Below, piece by piece: positions 16,866-27,303 of a stretch of 64,000 nt of DNA. A program made the translations under genes and the position numbers. The number at the start of each line of letters is the position of its first letter. Position 1 is the first letter of the stretch. The notes beneath the pieces were generated by a model. The model was not told where the DNA came from, did no database searches, and was given only the letters and a program-made list of their open reading frames with translations. Source of the stretch: Slackia heliotrinireducens DSM 20476 (GTDB lineage Bacteria > Actinomycetota > Coriobacteriia > Coriobacteriales > Eggerthellaceae); contig NC_013165.1 of assembly GCF_000023885.1 (NCBI RefSeq), positions 992,001 to 1,056,000 of the forward strand, written 5' to 3'.

Positions 16866-17402
16866 ATGGCTAAGAAGTGGTACGTCCTGCATACCTATTC
16901 CGGGTACGAAAACAAGGTGAAGCAGACCCTCGAAAGCCGTGTCGAGATGATGGGCCTCGAGGATAGCATCGTCGATATACAGATCCCGACCGAGATGGTT
17001 ACCGAAATCAAAGAAGGCGGCCGTCGCGTCGAGAGCGAAAAGAAGGTATTCCCGGGCTACGTGCTGGTCCGCATGGAGATGAACAACCAGAACTGGTCGG
17101 TCGTTCGCAACACTCCCGGCGTCACCGGTTTCGTTGGCGGACAAGGCGAACCTGAACCGCTGACCCGCGAGGAATACAACAAGATCATGAAGCGCACCTC
17201 CGTTAAGGCGGGCGCTCCGAAGAAGACCTCCACTTCGCTTGAAGTGGGGCAGTCCGTGAAGGTCACCAGCGGCCCCTTGGCCGATTTCGACGGCACCGTT
17301 TCCGAAGTGTCGCCCGAAGCCGGCAAGGTGAAGGTCCTGGTTTCGATCTTCGGCCGCGAGACCCCCGTCGAGCTTTCGTTCGACCAGGTAGCTCGCATTT
17401 AA
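16866..17402 (+). CDS. nusG: Transcription termination/antitermination factor NusG
   Basis: 178 residues. The NusG N-terminal domain starts [20 protein letters not shown], with [11 protein letters not shown] and [10 protein letters not shown], and a C-terminal KOW domain contains [18 protein letters not shown]. It binds RNA polymerase and couples it to Rho or the ribosome. It is the typical partner of secE. Confidence 0.97.
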   Translation: MAKKWYVLHTYSGYENKVKQTLESRVEMMGLEDSIVDIQIPTEMVTEIKEGGRRVESEKKVFPGYVLVRMEMNNQNWSVVRNTPGVTGFVGGQGEPEPLTREEYNKIMKRTSVKAGAPKKTSTSLEVGQSVKVTSGPLADFDGTVSEVSPEAGKVKVLVSIFGRETPVELSFDQVARI

Positions 17403-17408
17403 CTGGTA

Positions 17409-17458
17409 ATCAGTCCTATGTGCCTCAGTGGACAGGGCTTCTCGCATAGGTAACTGAT
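17409..17458 (+). promoter_or_regulatory. Structured leader of rplK-rplA
   Basis: In the nusG-rplK gap, ATCAGT+CCTATG pairs with CATAGG+ACTGAT, leaving a 24-base apical part containing CAGTGGACAGGG. A conserved-looking hairpin in this place fits the leader through which ribosomal protein L1 represses its own operon. The L1 role is inferred. Confidence 0.5.
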
Positions 17459-17494
17459 CATAACTGGAACCTACAAGGTAAGGAACACGTAACA

Positions 17495-17983
17495 ATGGCT
17501 GAGAAGAAAGTAACTGGCTTCATTAAGTTGCAGATTCCTGGCGGCAACGCAACCCCGGCTCCTCCGGTTGGTCCCGCGTTGGGCGCTCAGGGCGTCAACA
17601 TCATGCAGTTCGTTCAGGCTTTCAATGCCGAGACTGCAGACAAGAAGGGCACCATCATCCCCGTCGAGATTACCGTCTACGAGGACAAGTCCTTCACCTT
17701 CATTTGCAAGACCCCTCCTGCAGCTGTGCTGATCAAGCAGGCTCTGGGTATCGAGCATGCCAGCGGCATCCCGCAGCTCAAGTTCGTCGGCACCCTGTCC
17801 GAGGATCAGCTGCGTCAGATCGCCGAGACCAAGATGCCCGACCTGAACGCGAACGACATCGATGCCGCCATGAACATCATCGCTGGCACCGCTCGTTCCA
17901 TGGGCGTCCGTGTTGAAGGCCGCGAGATGAAGAAGACCTACGTCCCGTCTCGTAAGGTCGCCGAAATGCTGAAGAACTCGTAA
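17495..17983 (+). CDS. rplK: 50S ribosomal protein L11
   Basis: 162 residues, about 20 longer than the usual ~141. The body is canonical: [31 protein letters not shown], and the C-terminal rRNA-binding part ending MGVRVEG. The extra tail ([19 protein letters not shown]) lies after the normal end. L11 forms the GTPase-associated centre and is needed for stringent-response activation. Confidence 0.97.
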   Translation: MAEKKVTGFIKLQIPGGNATPAPPVGPALGAQGVNIMQFVQAFNAETADKKGTIIPVEITVYEDKSFTFICKTPPAAVLIKQALGIEHASGIPQLKFVGTLSEDQLRQIAETKMPDLNANDIDAAMNIIAGTARSMGVRVEGREMKKTYVPSRKVAEMLKNS

Positions 17984-18046
17984 GAGTCGCTTTAACGTAG
18001 TGGAAGGGCGAGAAGCGCCCGCCAACACCACGAAAGGAATTCATTC

Positions 18047-18757
18047 ATGAAGAAGACCAAGAATCAGAAGGCAGCTGCCGAGAAGATCGAAGCCGGCAAG
18101 CTGTATGCACCCATCGAGGCTGCAACCCTCCTGAAGGAAGTTTCCTCCGCGAAGTTCGATGAGACGGTTGAAGTCCACTTCCGCCTCGGTATCGACACTC
18201 GTAAAGCCGACCAGCAGCTCCGTGGCATGGTTGCCCTGCCCAACGGCTCTGGCAAGCAGGTCCGCGTCGCCGTCTTCGCCGAAGGCGCCGCTGCTGAAGC
18301 CGCAGAGGCTGCCGGTGCAGACATCGTCGGTTCTGACGATCTCGTTGCCGACATCCAGGCCGGCAAGATCGACTTCGACGCTGCTGTAGCAACGCCGAAC
18401 ATGATGTCCAAGGTTGGCCGTCTCGGTAAGATCCTCGGCCCCCGCGGCCTGATGCCGAACCCCAAGCTCGGCACCGTGACCCCGGACGTCGCCAAGGCGA
18501 TCGCCGACCTCAAGGGCGGCAAAGTCGAGTACCGTGCCGACCGTTACGGCATCGCCCATGTCATCCTCGGCAAGGTGAGCTTCACCCCTGAGATGATCGC
18601 TCAGAACTACGGCGCTGTGTATGATGAGATCGCTCGCATGAAGCCGGCCTCTGCTAAGGGCCGCTACATGAAGTCCATCACGCTCAGCTCCACGATGGGC
18701 CCTGGCATCCCCGTTGATCCTGCTGTCAACCGCATGTTCGACAAGGCTGCTGAATAA
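18047..18757 (+). CDS. rplA: 50S ribosomal protein L1
   Basis: 236 residues. The signature [18 protein letters not shown] is intact. L1 forms the mobile stalk at the E site and usually represses its own mRNA. GAAAGGAA lies upstream of the ATG. A strong terminator follows, so rplJ-rplL, often next, are not in this operon. Confidence 0.98.
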   Translation: MKKTKNQKAAAEKIEAGKLYAPIEAATLLKEVSSAKFDETVEVHFRLGIDTRKADQQLRGMVALPNGSGKQVRVAVFAEGAAAEAAEAAGADIVGSDDLVADIQAGKIDFDAAVATPNMMSKVGRLGKILGPRGLMPNPKLGTVTPDVAKAIADLKGGKVEYRADRYGIAHVILGKVSFTPEMIAQNYGAVYDEIARMKPASAKGRYMKSITLSSTMGPGIPVDPAVNRMFDKAAE

Positions 18758-18779
18758 CACCTTACCTCTTAGCATAACG

Positions 18780-18810
18780 GAGACCCGCCTCGGCGGGTCT
18801 CTTTTGTTTT
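18780..18810 (+). terminator. Rho-independent terminator after rplA
   Basis: GAGACCCGCC pairs with GGCGGGTCTC around a 2-base link, followed by TTTTGTTTT. A strong terminator. Confidence 0.9.
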
Positions 18811-18859
18811 ACCCGGGCTGTGCTAGAATGGCCGCGTTCGTACCTAAGGAAGTGAATCT

Positions 18860-19639
18860 ATGGCTGTTATATTGAAAAGCCTTGCTGAGATCGAGGCCAT
18901 GAAAGAAGCAGGCAGGCTGTCCGCAAAGGTGCTGCGCATAGTAGGCGCGGCCGCAAAGCCCGGCGTATCCACTTTGGAGCTTGACCGGCTCGCCGAAGAA
19001 GTCATCAGGGCGGAAGGCGGCATTCCCGCCTTCAAGGGGTACGGAGGTTTCCCCGGAAGCATCTGCGCCTCTGTCAACGATACCATCGTCCATGGCATCC
19101 CCAGTGCGAAGACCATCCTTCGCGACGGCGACATCATCTCAATCGATACAGGAGCAACCGTAGACGGTTGGGTGGGGGACAACGCCTGGACCTATCCCGT
19201 GGGCCGCATCTCCGAGGAGAAGAAGAAGCTGCTGCAGGTGACCGAGCAATGCATGTGGGAGGGCATAGCCGCGGCACGCCCTGGCAACCGCCTCGGCGAC
19301 ATCGGGCATGCGGTCCAGTCCCTTGCGGAATCGCATATGTACGGCGTAGTCCGCGAATACGTCGGCCACGGCATCGGGCGCGTCATGCATGAAGACCCGA
19401 ACGTTCCCAACTATGGTCGCCGCCATTGGGGAATCACGTTGGAGCCTGGTCTGGTCATCGCCATCGAGCCCATGATCAACATGGGCACCCGCAAAACGAA
19501 ACCCATGAACGACGGGTGGACGGTGAAGACCCGCGACGGAAAGCCCAGCGCCCATTTCGAGAAGACCATTGCCGTAACGCAGGACGGTCCCATCTTGATA
19601 ACGGTGGAGGAGGACCACCGCCGCCCTGTAGACGACTAG
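18860..19639 (+). CDS. map: Methionine aminopeptidase, type I
   Basis: 259 residues. It removes the N-terminal methionine from nascent proteins. The dinuclear metal site is visible: DTGATVDGWVGDNAW, the GHGIGRVMHEDPNVPN histidine region, IEPMINMG, and the final Glu in ITVEED. It stands alone between two terminators, next to ribosomal genes. Confidence 0.97.
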   Translation: MAVILKSLAEIEAMKEAGRLSAKVLRIVGAAAKPGVSTLELDRLAEEVIRAEGGIPAFKGYGGFPGSICASVNDTIVHGIPSAKTILRDGDIISIDTGATVDGWVGDNAWTYPVGRISEEKKKLLQVTEQCMWEGIAAARPGNRLGDIGHAVQSLAESHMYGVVREYVGHGIGRVMHEDPNVPNYGRRHWGITLEPGLVIAIEPMINMGTRKTKPMNDGWTVKTRDGKPSAHFEKTIAVTQDGPILITVEEDHRRPVDD

Positions 19640-19648
19640 ACGCCTATG

Positions 19649-19684
19649 AAAAACGGCCGCTGCGAGCGGCCGTTTTCTTTTTGA
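19649..19684 (+). terminator. Terminator between map and murJ
   Basis: AAAACGGCCGCT pairs with AGCGGCCGTTTT around a 3-base loop and is followed by CTTTTT. The A/T flanks make it usable on both strands for the convergent map and murJ. Confidence 0.9.
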
Positions 19685-19701
19685 TTCTATTCGCCCTGAA
19701 T

Positions 19702-21456
19702 CTAGCGGCGGAAAAGCCTTCCGGTGATTCTTCCGGTAAGCCGGCTTATCATGGCGGATTCGGGCATCTTCAACTTGATGGCCAGGCCGTAGGTTGTAAA
19801 CAGCGCTACCAGTCCGCCGACGACGATCATGATGAACGCGTGCGCAATCGAGCCGTCCAGCATGATTTCCGCATTCGGAGCACCGGATCCTCCGATGTCC
19901 GCAGGCGCAGGCGCACCGCCACCGAACAGGTAATGCAGCGCCACCAGAACGACGGCGCCTGCCGCTGCGCCGGCAAGACCGATGGCCAGCGATTTGACGC
20001 CTGTGCTGATGACGTTGCGGTAGCCGATGGCGCCGAAATGCCTGCGCAGCTGCACGAAGCACAGCACGTCGACGATGGCGAAATACACGGTCTCACTCAA
20101 CGCTATGCCCGCCATGCCCATAGCGCCGCCCTTGAATACGAGGTGCGTGCCGAAAACGAGCGTGAAGGCGATTTGAGCTACGGCCGCAATGACGATGACG
20201 GCAACGTATTCCCTCATGCGACGCAGCGCCGAAAATACGCGCTGCATGTAGGACTGCACGCCGTAAAGTGGAAGCGATATAGAGAACACCGCCAAGTACA
20301 GCGCGATGGACAGGATGTTGTCGGTGGTGAAGGCGCCGATGTGGTAAAGCGTCACCAGCGGGATGGAGAAGACGATCAGGTACAGCGCGAAGGGAACCAT
20401 GAAGAACAGGATTTGCGACGTGCCTGAAACAATGCTACGTTTGAAGCCCTCCATGTTGTCCTTCGCGAACATCTCGGAGATCTCCGTGAACAGCGCCGTG
20501 GTGATGGGGACGGTCAAAAAGGCGTAGGGCAGGTTGTACCACAGGCGCGCGTACGTGATGATGGACGGACCGTTTCCGACCACGTCGTAGGCGGCCGCGT
20601 TCTTGATGGACACGATGAGGAAGCCGATGGCCGTGGCGATGATGGTGGGCACGCCGATGGACAGCGTCTCCATAAGGGCCGGGTCTTTCAAGTCGATGCG
20701 GAACCTGAGCTTGATGCCGTTCTTTTTCAGGGCCGGGATCTGAATGGCCATCTGCACGAAGATGCCAAGGGGGTTGCCGATGCCCAGGATGACGTTCGCC
20801 AGATGGGGGTCATGGGGCGCCACCATGGCATACAACACGAACGTAGCGGTGACCACCACGTTGTTCAGGATGGGAGCGGCGCTGTACCAGATATAGTCGC
20901 GGGATGCGTTGAGCAGGCCGCTGACGATGGCCGATACGCCGTAGAACAGGATTTGTATGGAGAAGAACCTGAAGAAGAATACTGCGTCGTGCATGTTCTT
21001 CTGGTCGCTCAAGAAGCTCTGCGTGAAAATGAGCTGCGGAGCGAAAAGCACGCACAGAAGCGCGATGATTCCTAAGAATATGCAGGTCAGGCTTAGGATG
21101 TTGCTGGCGTACTCGTTACCTCGTTCGGCTCCGAGCTTCTGCTTGACGGACATGTAGACCGGCAGGAACGCCGTGGTCAAGATGCCGGCCAAAACCATCT
21201 CGTACAGCATCTCCGGCAGGTTGTTGGCCACCTGGTAAGAGCTGGCCAGGACGGTTGCGCCCAAGGCATACGCCATGGCCCAGGTGCGGACGAATCCAGT
21301 GATGCGCGACACGATGATGAAGAAGCTCATCATCGCCGCGGATTTTCCTACCTGCTCGCCGACGCCCGTTTCCTGCTCGGGCTCGGCGGACAAAGGTGCA
21401 TCGGCATCGTCTGCGTTTCTATCCTGTAAGGATTTCTCCCGTGGGTTCATCATCAT
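19702..21456 (-). CDS. murJ: Lipid II flippase MurJ (MviN family)
   Basis: About 584 residues with 14 expected membrane helices after a charged N-terminus. The family core SAAMMSFFIIVSRITGFVRTWAMAYALGA, in short segments, and NLPEMLYEMV are present. It moves lipid II across the membrane for peptidoglycan synthesis. Three consecutive ATG codons start at 21456; an in-frame ATG at 21492 is less likely because a -10-like TATACC lies between. It is divergent from nadK. Confidence 0.9.
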   Translation of the reverse strand: MMMNPREKSLQDRNADDADAPLSAEPEQETGVGEQVGKSAAMMSFFIIVSRITGFVRTWAMAYALGATVLASSYQVANNLPEMLYEMVLAGILTTAFLPVYMSVKQKLGAERGNEYASNILSLTCIFLGIIALLCVLFAPQLIFTQSFLSDQKNMHDAVFFFRFFSIQILFYGVSAIVSGLLNASRDYIWYSAAPILNNVVVTATFVLYAMVAPHDPHLANVILGIGNPLGIFVQMAIQIPALKKNGIKLRFRIDLKDPALMETLSIGVPTIIATAIGFLIVSIKNAAAYDVVGNGPSIITYARLWYNLPYAFLTVPITTALFTEISEMFAKDNMEGFKRSIVSGTSQILFFMVPFALYLIVFSIPLVTLYHIGAFTTDNILSIALYLAVFSISLPLYGVQSYMQRVFSALRRMREYVAVIVIAAVAQIAFTLVFGTHLVFKGGAMGMAGIALSETVYFAIVDVLCFVQLRRHFGAIGYRNVISTGVKSLAIGLAGAAAGAVVLVALHYLFGGGAPAPADIGGSGAPNAEIMLDGSIAHAFIMIVVGGLVALFTTYGLAIKLKMPESAMISRLTGRITGRLFRR

Positions 21457-21528
21457 CTTTCGGTTTGGGTATAATGCATTAATTATGTGCATGATAGCGC
21501 GTGCATGAGTGGAATGAAACGAGGCTCT

Positions 21529-22389
21529 ATGAACATCCTGATTATCCGCAACAGCGCAAATCCGGCGGCATTCGACGCATCGATGCTGCTGTGCGCCTAT
21601 CTCGACTCTCAGGGCATTTCACACCGGGAAACGGAAACCATGCCGCTTTCTATGGAGTCGGTGCAGGACGTCACCACCGAATTGGACATCCCGTCTTTCG
21701 ACATGGTCGTGTCCTTGGGCGGCGATGGCACCATGCTGCATTCGGCTCGCCTGGTGGGCAAGCATCGCGTGCCCATCCTGGGCATCAACTTCGGCCATCT
21801 GGGATTCTTGGTCAACTCTTCCGAGGACGGCGTCGTTCCTATCGTGGCGGCGGCTCTGGCGGGGGACGTCGTTCGTGAAGAGCGCGCCAACCTGCATATC
21901 GACCTGATTAACTACGACGACGAGGTCATCGCAAGCCGGTTCGCCCTCAACGAGCTGGCCGTCACCCGCGGGGAGCTGGGCCGGGTTATCGATTTCGACA
22001 TCCGCATCTCCGGCGATTACGTCATGGCCATGCGCGGTGACGGCCTGGTGGTGTCTACCGCCACGGGTTCCACCGGCTATGCCCTTTCCGCCGGCGGGCC
22101 TTTGGTGTCGCCTCTCTTCAAGGGGCTGATCGTGGTTCCGCTGGCACCGCATACGCTTCTGTCCCGCACCATCCTGACGGATTCCAGCGACATCGTCGAA
22201 ATCGATCTGGAGCGCAATTCCGAAACCCGCGAGGCAAGCCTCTTCGTGGACGGCGAGCTCATCGTTCCCGACGAGCGCATCAAGCGCGTCCTGGTGCGCA
22301 AATCGAACAATCCCACCGTCGTCCTTCGCTACAAGAGCAAGGGCTTCTACAGCGCCATCTCCAATACGTTCTTCAAGGTTGGGTATTAA
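21529..22389 (+). CDS. nadK: NAD kinase
   Basis: 286 residues. It phosphorylates NAD to NADP. The catalytic GGDGTML motif, GINFGHLGFL, the NE of LNELAVTRG and TATGSTGYALSAGGP are all present. The ATG at 21529 (MNILIIRNSANP) is chosen over upstream in-frame codons because the family starts here and CGAGG lies just before. pyrG follows 19 bases later. Confidence 0.95.
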   Translation: MNILIIRNSANPAAFDASMLLCAYLDSQGISHRETETMPLSMESVQDVTTELDIPSFDMVVSLGGDGTMLHSARLVGKHRVPILGINFGHLGFLVNSSEDGVVPIVAAALAGDVVREERANLHIDLINYDDEVIASRFALNELAVTRGELGRVIDFDIRISGDYVMAMRGDGLVVSTATGSTGYALSAGGPLVSPLFKGLIVVPLAPHTLLSRTILTDSSDIVEIDLERNSETREASLFVDGELIVPDERIKRVLVRKSNNPTVVLRYKSKGFYSAISNTFFKVGY

Positions 22390-22396
22390 CACGTAG

Positions 22397-24016
<1,620 letters not shown>

Positions 24017-24030
24017 GGCCTAAGACCTAT

Positions 24031-24987
24031 ATGGCTCGGGCATCTAAAAAGAGGACATTGGACGAAGGGAGCGCTGCAGTCGCTCCCTTTCTTCCCGACC
24101 GCAACGATTATCTGGCCTATTTGTCCGTCGAGCGCGGTTCCTCGTCGTTGACGGTGGGTTCCTACGCGACCGACCTGAACGACTACATCTCCTTTTTGGG
24201 GGAGCGGGGCGTGCCCGACAGCGCCGCCATCACCCGCGACGATGTGGTGGCCTACGAATACGACCTGCGCCGCCGCGGCTATGCTGACTCCAGCATCGAA
24301 CGGCATCTGTCGGCGCTCAAGGGCTTCCATCGGTTTTTGGTGGGAGAGGGTGTGACGAAGGGCAACCCCGCAGACCTGGTGTCGCTTCCCAAAGTCCCCG
24401 ACCGCCTTCCGGACGTGCTGTCCGTATCCGAAGTGAACGAGCTGTTGGACCAGCCGTTCAAGGATGGTCCTTTGGGTCTGCGCGACCAGGCCGCATTGGA
24501 GCTGCTGTACGGATGCGGCCTGAGGGCGAGCGAGCTCATATCCCTCGACCTGGGAGATGTGTTCTTCGCCGAAGGCATCCTTCGGGTCATGGGCAAGGGG
24601 TCCCGCGAGCGCATCGTGCCCATTGGCGGCAGCGCGCAGCGGGTTCTTCTGGATTATCTGGAAAACGGCCGTCCCAAGCTGGCCAAACCCTCGAAAACCG
24701 ACGGCGCCGTCATACTGAACGCCCGAGGTGGAAGGCTTTCCCGCCAGGCATTGCACACGATCGTGCGTACGGCCGGCGCGACCATCGGGCGACCCGACCT
24801 GCATCCCCATACGCTGCGGCATTCGTTCGCCACCCACATGCTGGAGGGCGGGGCGGACCTGCGAACCATCCAAGAGATTCTGGGGCATTCCGACATCTCC
24901 ACCACGCAGATTTACGTGCATGTGGACCGTTCCCACATCCGCGAAGAGTATCTGGCGGCCCATCCTCGCGCCCATCTGAAGGCTTAG
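24031..24987 (+). CDS. xerD: Tyrosine recombinase XerD-type
   Basis: 318 residues. The catalytic set is complete: Arg in GLRASELISL, Lys in GKGSRERIVPIGG, HPHTLRHSFATH, and LGHSDISTTQIYVHV with the Tyr nucleophile. The N-terminal core-binding SAM-like domain spans residues ~20-110. It resolves chromosome dimers at dif. The chromosomal setting behind pyrG and the absence of mobile genes argue for XerC/D rather than a phage integrase; XerC versus XerD cannot be fixed here. Confidence 0.88.
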   Translation: MARASKKRTLDEGSAAVAPFLPDRNDYLAYLSVERGSSSLTVGSYATDLNDYISFLGERGVPDSAAITRDDVVAYEYDLRRRGYADSSIERHLSALKGFHRFLVGEGVTKGNPADLVSLPKVPDRLPDVLSVSEVNELLDQPFKDGPLGLRDQAALELLYGCGLRASELISLDLGDVFFAEGILRVMGKGSRERIVPIGGSAQRVLLDYLENGRPKLAKPSKTDGAVILNARGGRLSRQALHTIVRTAGATIGRPDLHPHTLRHSFATHMLEGGADLRTIQEILGHSDISTTQIYVHVDRSHIREEYLAAHPRAHLKA

Positions 24988-25108
24988 CCCGCCTACGTAG
25001 GAGCCTCCTTCGGTGTGTTGCGCGTTGTTTCGGGGGCCATTCATGGGATGGTCTCCCACCACGGCCGCATTGCGAATATTTCTGTCACATTTTCTCCCAT
25101 TTTCTTTG

Positions 25109-25135
25109 GCCCACCATTCACGGTGGGTCTTTTTC
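25109..25135 (+). terminator. Rho-independent terminator before the dcw cluster
   Basis: CCCACC pairs with GGTGGG around ATTCAC, followed by TCTTTTT. It ends the nadK-pyrG-xerD unit. Confidence 0.85.
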
Positions 25136-25238
25136 TGTCTGGCACAACATCTAGTGCGGACCATGGATAAAACCGGACTTCCAATCCATATGAGGTGTGC
25201 CGGTGGGGGACGATACAGAGGCGATTTGTCTCAAAATG

Positions 25239-25267
25239 TTGCGAAATGTCATGAAGTGGGATAGAAT
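25239..25267 (+). promoter_or_regulatory. Promoter of the dcw cluster
   Basis: TTGCGA (25239-25244) and TAGAAT (25262-25267) with a 17-base spacer, 50 bases before mraZ. GTGGGA touches the -10, resembling one unit of the TGGG repeats that MraZ binds in E. coli; a clear tandem array is not seen. Confidence 0.65.
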
Positions 25268-25316
25268 GTTCGCCATCGGAACGGGAGTACTGTCTGCGAA
25301 GGAAGGGGGAAGCCCA

Positions 25317-25751
25317 ATGGCCGCCTTGTTCGGCGAGTATCGCCACAAGATCGATGCCAAAGGCCGCATTTCTCTTCCCGCTGCATTCCGTAAGGCCCTG
25401 ACCGAGGACACCCAGTTGGTCACCGTCCCCGACAAGACGCAGGGTTCCCTGTCGATCTACACCGTCGAGACCTACGAGGCATGGGTTGCCATGCTGTTCG
25501 AGAAGCGCGGCGGGTACGATCCCAGCAACCGCGACCACGTGCTTCTGAGGAAGAAGCTGAACTCGATCGCCACGCCCGGTTATCTGGACAGCGCGTATCG
25601 AATCAGCGTCTCTCCGAAGAACCGTGAGCTCGCCGGCTTGGACAAGGACGTCGTCCTCATCGGCGACACCGACCATTTTGAAATCTGGGATGCAAAGCGT
25701 TGGGATGACTTCTCTGAAGACATCGACCTCGATTCGTTGATGTTCTCGTAA
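25317..25751 (+). CDS. mraZ: Transcriptional regulator MraZ
   Basis: 144 residues with two AbrB-like MraZ repeats: GEYRHKIDAKGRISLPAAFR and SVSPKNRELAGLDKDVVLIG. MraZ represses the division/cell-wall cluster it heads. AAGGGGGA lies before the ATG at 25317; upstream in-frame starts would run through the promoter. Its stop overlaps the rsmH start by one base. Confidence 0.95.
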   Translation: MAALFGEYRHKIDAKGRISLPAAFRKALTEDTQLVTVPDKTQGSLSIYTVETYEAWVAMLFEKRGGYDPSNRDHVLLRKKLNSIATPGYLDSAYRISVSPKNRELAGLDKDVVLIGDTDHFEIWDAKRWDDFSEDIDLDSLMFS

Positions 25752-26734
25752 TGAACGAATCCCGAGACGTGAGCACGATGACAAACGAATATCGGCATAC
25801 ACCGGTCCTGCTCGCCGAGTGCCTCGAACACTTACACCTTCAAACACAGCACACGTTCGTGGATTCCACGCTCGGCGGTGCAGGACACTCTTATGAAGCG
25901 GCAAAGCTTCTTGGACCCGACTCCCTTCTCATCGGCATCGACCAGGACCAGATGGCTCTGGATGCGGCGCGCAAGCGCCTCGAGACCCTGGGGGAGGATG
26001 CGGCTCCGAAGCTGAAGCTCCTTCGCGGCAATTTCGGAAACCTTGACGATTTGCTGGTTGAGGCGTGTGTCCCGGGAATCGATGCGATTCTGTTCGACCT
26101 GGGAGTTTCGTCGCCTCAGATTGATTTTGTGTCAAGGGGGTTTTCCTTCAAGGAGGATGCTCCTCTCGATATGCGGATGGATCCGGGGAACCAAACCATA
26201 AACGCAGCAGAGCTCATCAACACCTTAAACGAACAAGAGCTCACCCGGATCATCTACGAAAACTCCGATGAGCGGTGGGCCAGCCGGATCGCGAGCTTTA
26301 TCGTGGCAGCTCGCGAGACGGCTCCCATCGAGACGTCGGGCCAGCTTGTCGACATCATCAAGGCGGCCATCCCGGCGTCGGCCCGACGCGCGGGCGGGCA
26401 TCCCGCGAAGCGCACGTTCCAAGCGTTGCGCATCGAGGTGAACTCCGAGCTGACGGTGCTCAAGAGTGGTTTGGAGGCGGCCATCCGTTGGTTGAATCCA
26501 GGCGGCAGGGTGGCGGTCATCAGCTACCACTCCCTTGAGGACCGAATCGTCAAGAACATGTTCGCGGAGCATTCGAGGACGTGCACATGCCCGCCGGAAC
26601 TTCCGGTGTGCGTATGCGGTGCAAAGCCGGTACTCAAAGTCATCACACGCAAGCCCATCCTCCCGACGGAGGAGGAGATTGCGAACAATCCGCGCGCACG
26701 CAGTGCGAAGCTGCGCGTGGCTGAGAAGTTGTAA
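25751..26734 (+). CDS. rsmH: 16S rRNA (cytosine-1402 N4) methyltransferase
   Basis: 327 residues. The S-adenosylmethionine motif DSTLGGAGHSYEAAK, GIDQDQMALDAA, and the family DLGVSSPQIDFVSRGFSF are present. It methylates C1402 of 16S rRNA. The ATG overlaps the mraZ stop (TAATG); an alternative in-frame ATG is at 25778. Confidence 0.97.
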   Translation: MNESRDVSTMTNEYRHTPVLLAECLEHLHLQTQHTFVDSTLGGAGHSYEAAKLLGPDSLLIGIDQDQMALDAARKRLETLGEDAAPKLKLLRGNFGNLDDLLVEACVPGIDAILFDLGVSSPQIDFVSRGFSFKEDAPLDMRMDPGNQTINAAELINTLNEQELTRIIYENSDERWASRIASFIVAARETAPIETSGQLVDIIKAAIPASARRAGGHPAKRTFQALRIEVNSELTVLKSGLEAAIRWLNPGGRVAVISYHSLEDRIVKNMFAEHSRTCTCPPELPVCVCGAKPVLKVITRKPILPTEEEIANNPRARSAKLRVAEKL

Positions 26735-26767
26735 TTCTGCGGCGCCGAGTTTAGGAAGGAGACGCCC

Positions 26768-27283
26768 ATGGGTCGTTATGACGACATGTATGCCTATCGT
26801 GGAACATCTCGCGTGTATCGCGGCGACTACCTGTATGGTGCGGCCGCTCCCTCCCGTAACTCCGGGGCTCCCGCAACCGATCCCGAGATCGGTTATATTC
26901 CTGGTACGCGGTCCAATCCCGACGTAAGCGTTCTGCCCAGCAGCATCATCGGCATGATGCGCCTTATCGCCATCGTGGCGGTGGCCCTTGCCATCATCTG
27001 CTGCGCGCGTGTGGCGCTGACCGCCGGCAGCATCAACGTTGCCATCGAGACCAGTGCCACCAATGCGCAGATTGAAGAGGCCCGTTCGGTTGGGGACGAC
27101 CTCGAGGTTCAGCAGAGCCGTCTGGCCAATGCGACCATCATCCGTTCCCAGGCTTCGCGCCTCGGAATGGCGGCCCCCGAATCCACCATGGTCATCAACC
27201 TGAGTGACGACGTGGTCGTCACCGACGCACAAGGCAACCTCTCGCTTTCTGGCAGCCTGACGGCCATCGCGGCCGAAGGCTAG
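26768..27283 (+). CDS. ftsL: Cell division protein FtsL-like
   Basis: 171 residues: a ~58-residue polar N-terminus rich in Tyr and Arg, a single membrane helix (LIAIVAVALAIICCARVAL), then a short extracytoplasmic coiled region. Size, topology and position between rsmH and the division PBP identify it; FtsL sequences are poorly conserved. It should bridge FtsQ and FtsW-FtsI in the divisome. Confidence 0.75.
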   Translation: MGRYDDMYAYRGTSRVYRGDYLYGAAAPSRNSGAPATDPEIGYIPGTRSNPDVSVLPSSIIGMMRLIAIVAVALAIICCARVALTAGSINVAIETSATNAQIEEARSVGDDLEVQQSRLANATIIRSQASRLGMAAPESTMVINLSDDVVVTDAQGNLSLSGSLTAIAAEG

Positions 27284-27303
27284 CAGCGCGGGGCGGTTGT
27301 ACG

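Noticed and set aside
16191-17495. A 434-codon minus-strand frame across rpmG, tRNA-Trp, secE and nusG
   Set aside because: It covers four firmly identified genes on the other strand.
24031-24987. Phage or island integrase
   Set aside because: Full XerC/D length and setting behind pyrG, with no adjacent att-like repeats or phage genes.
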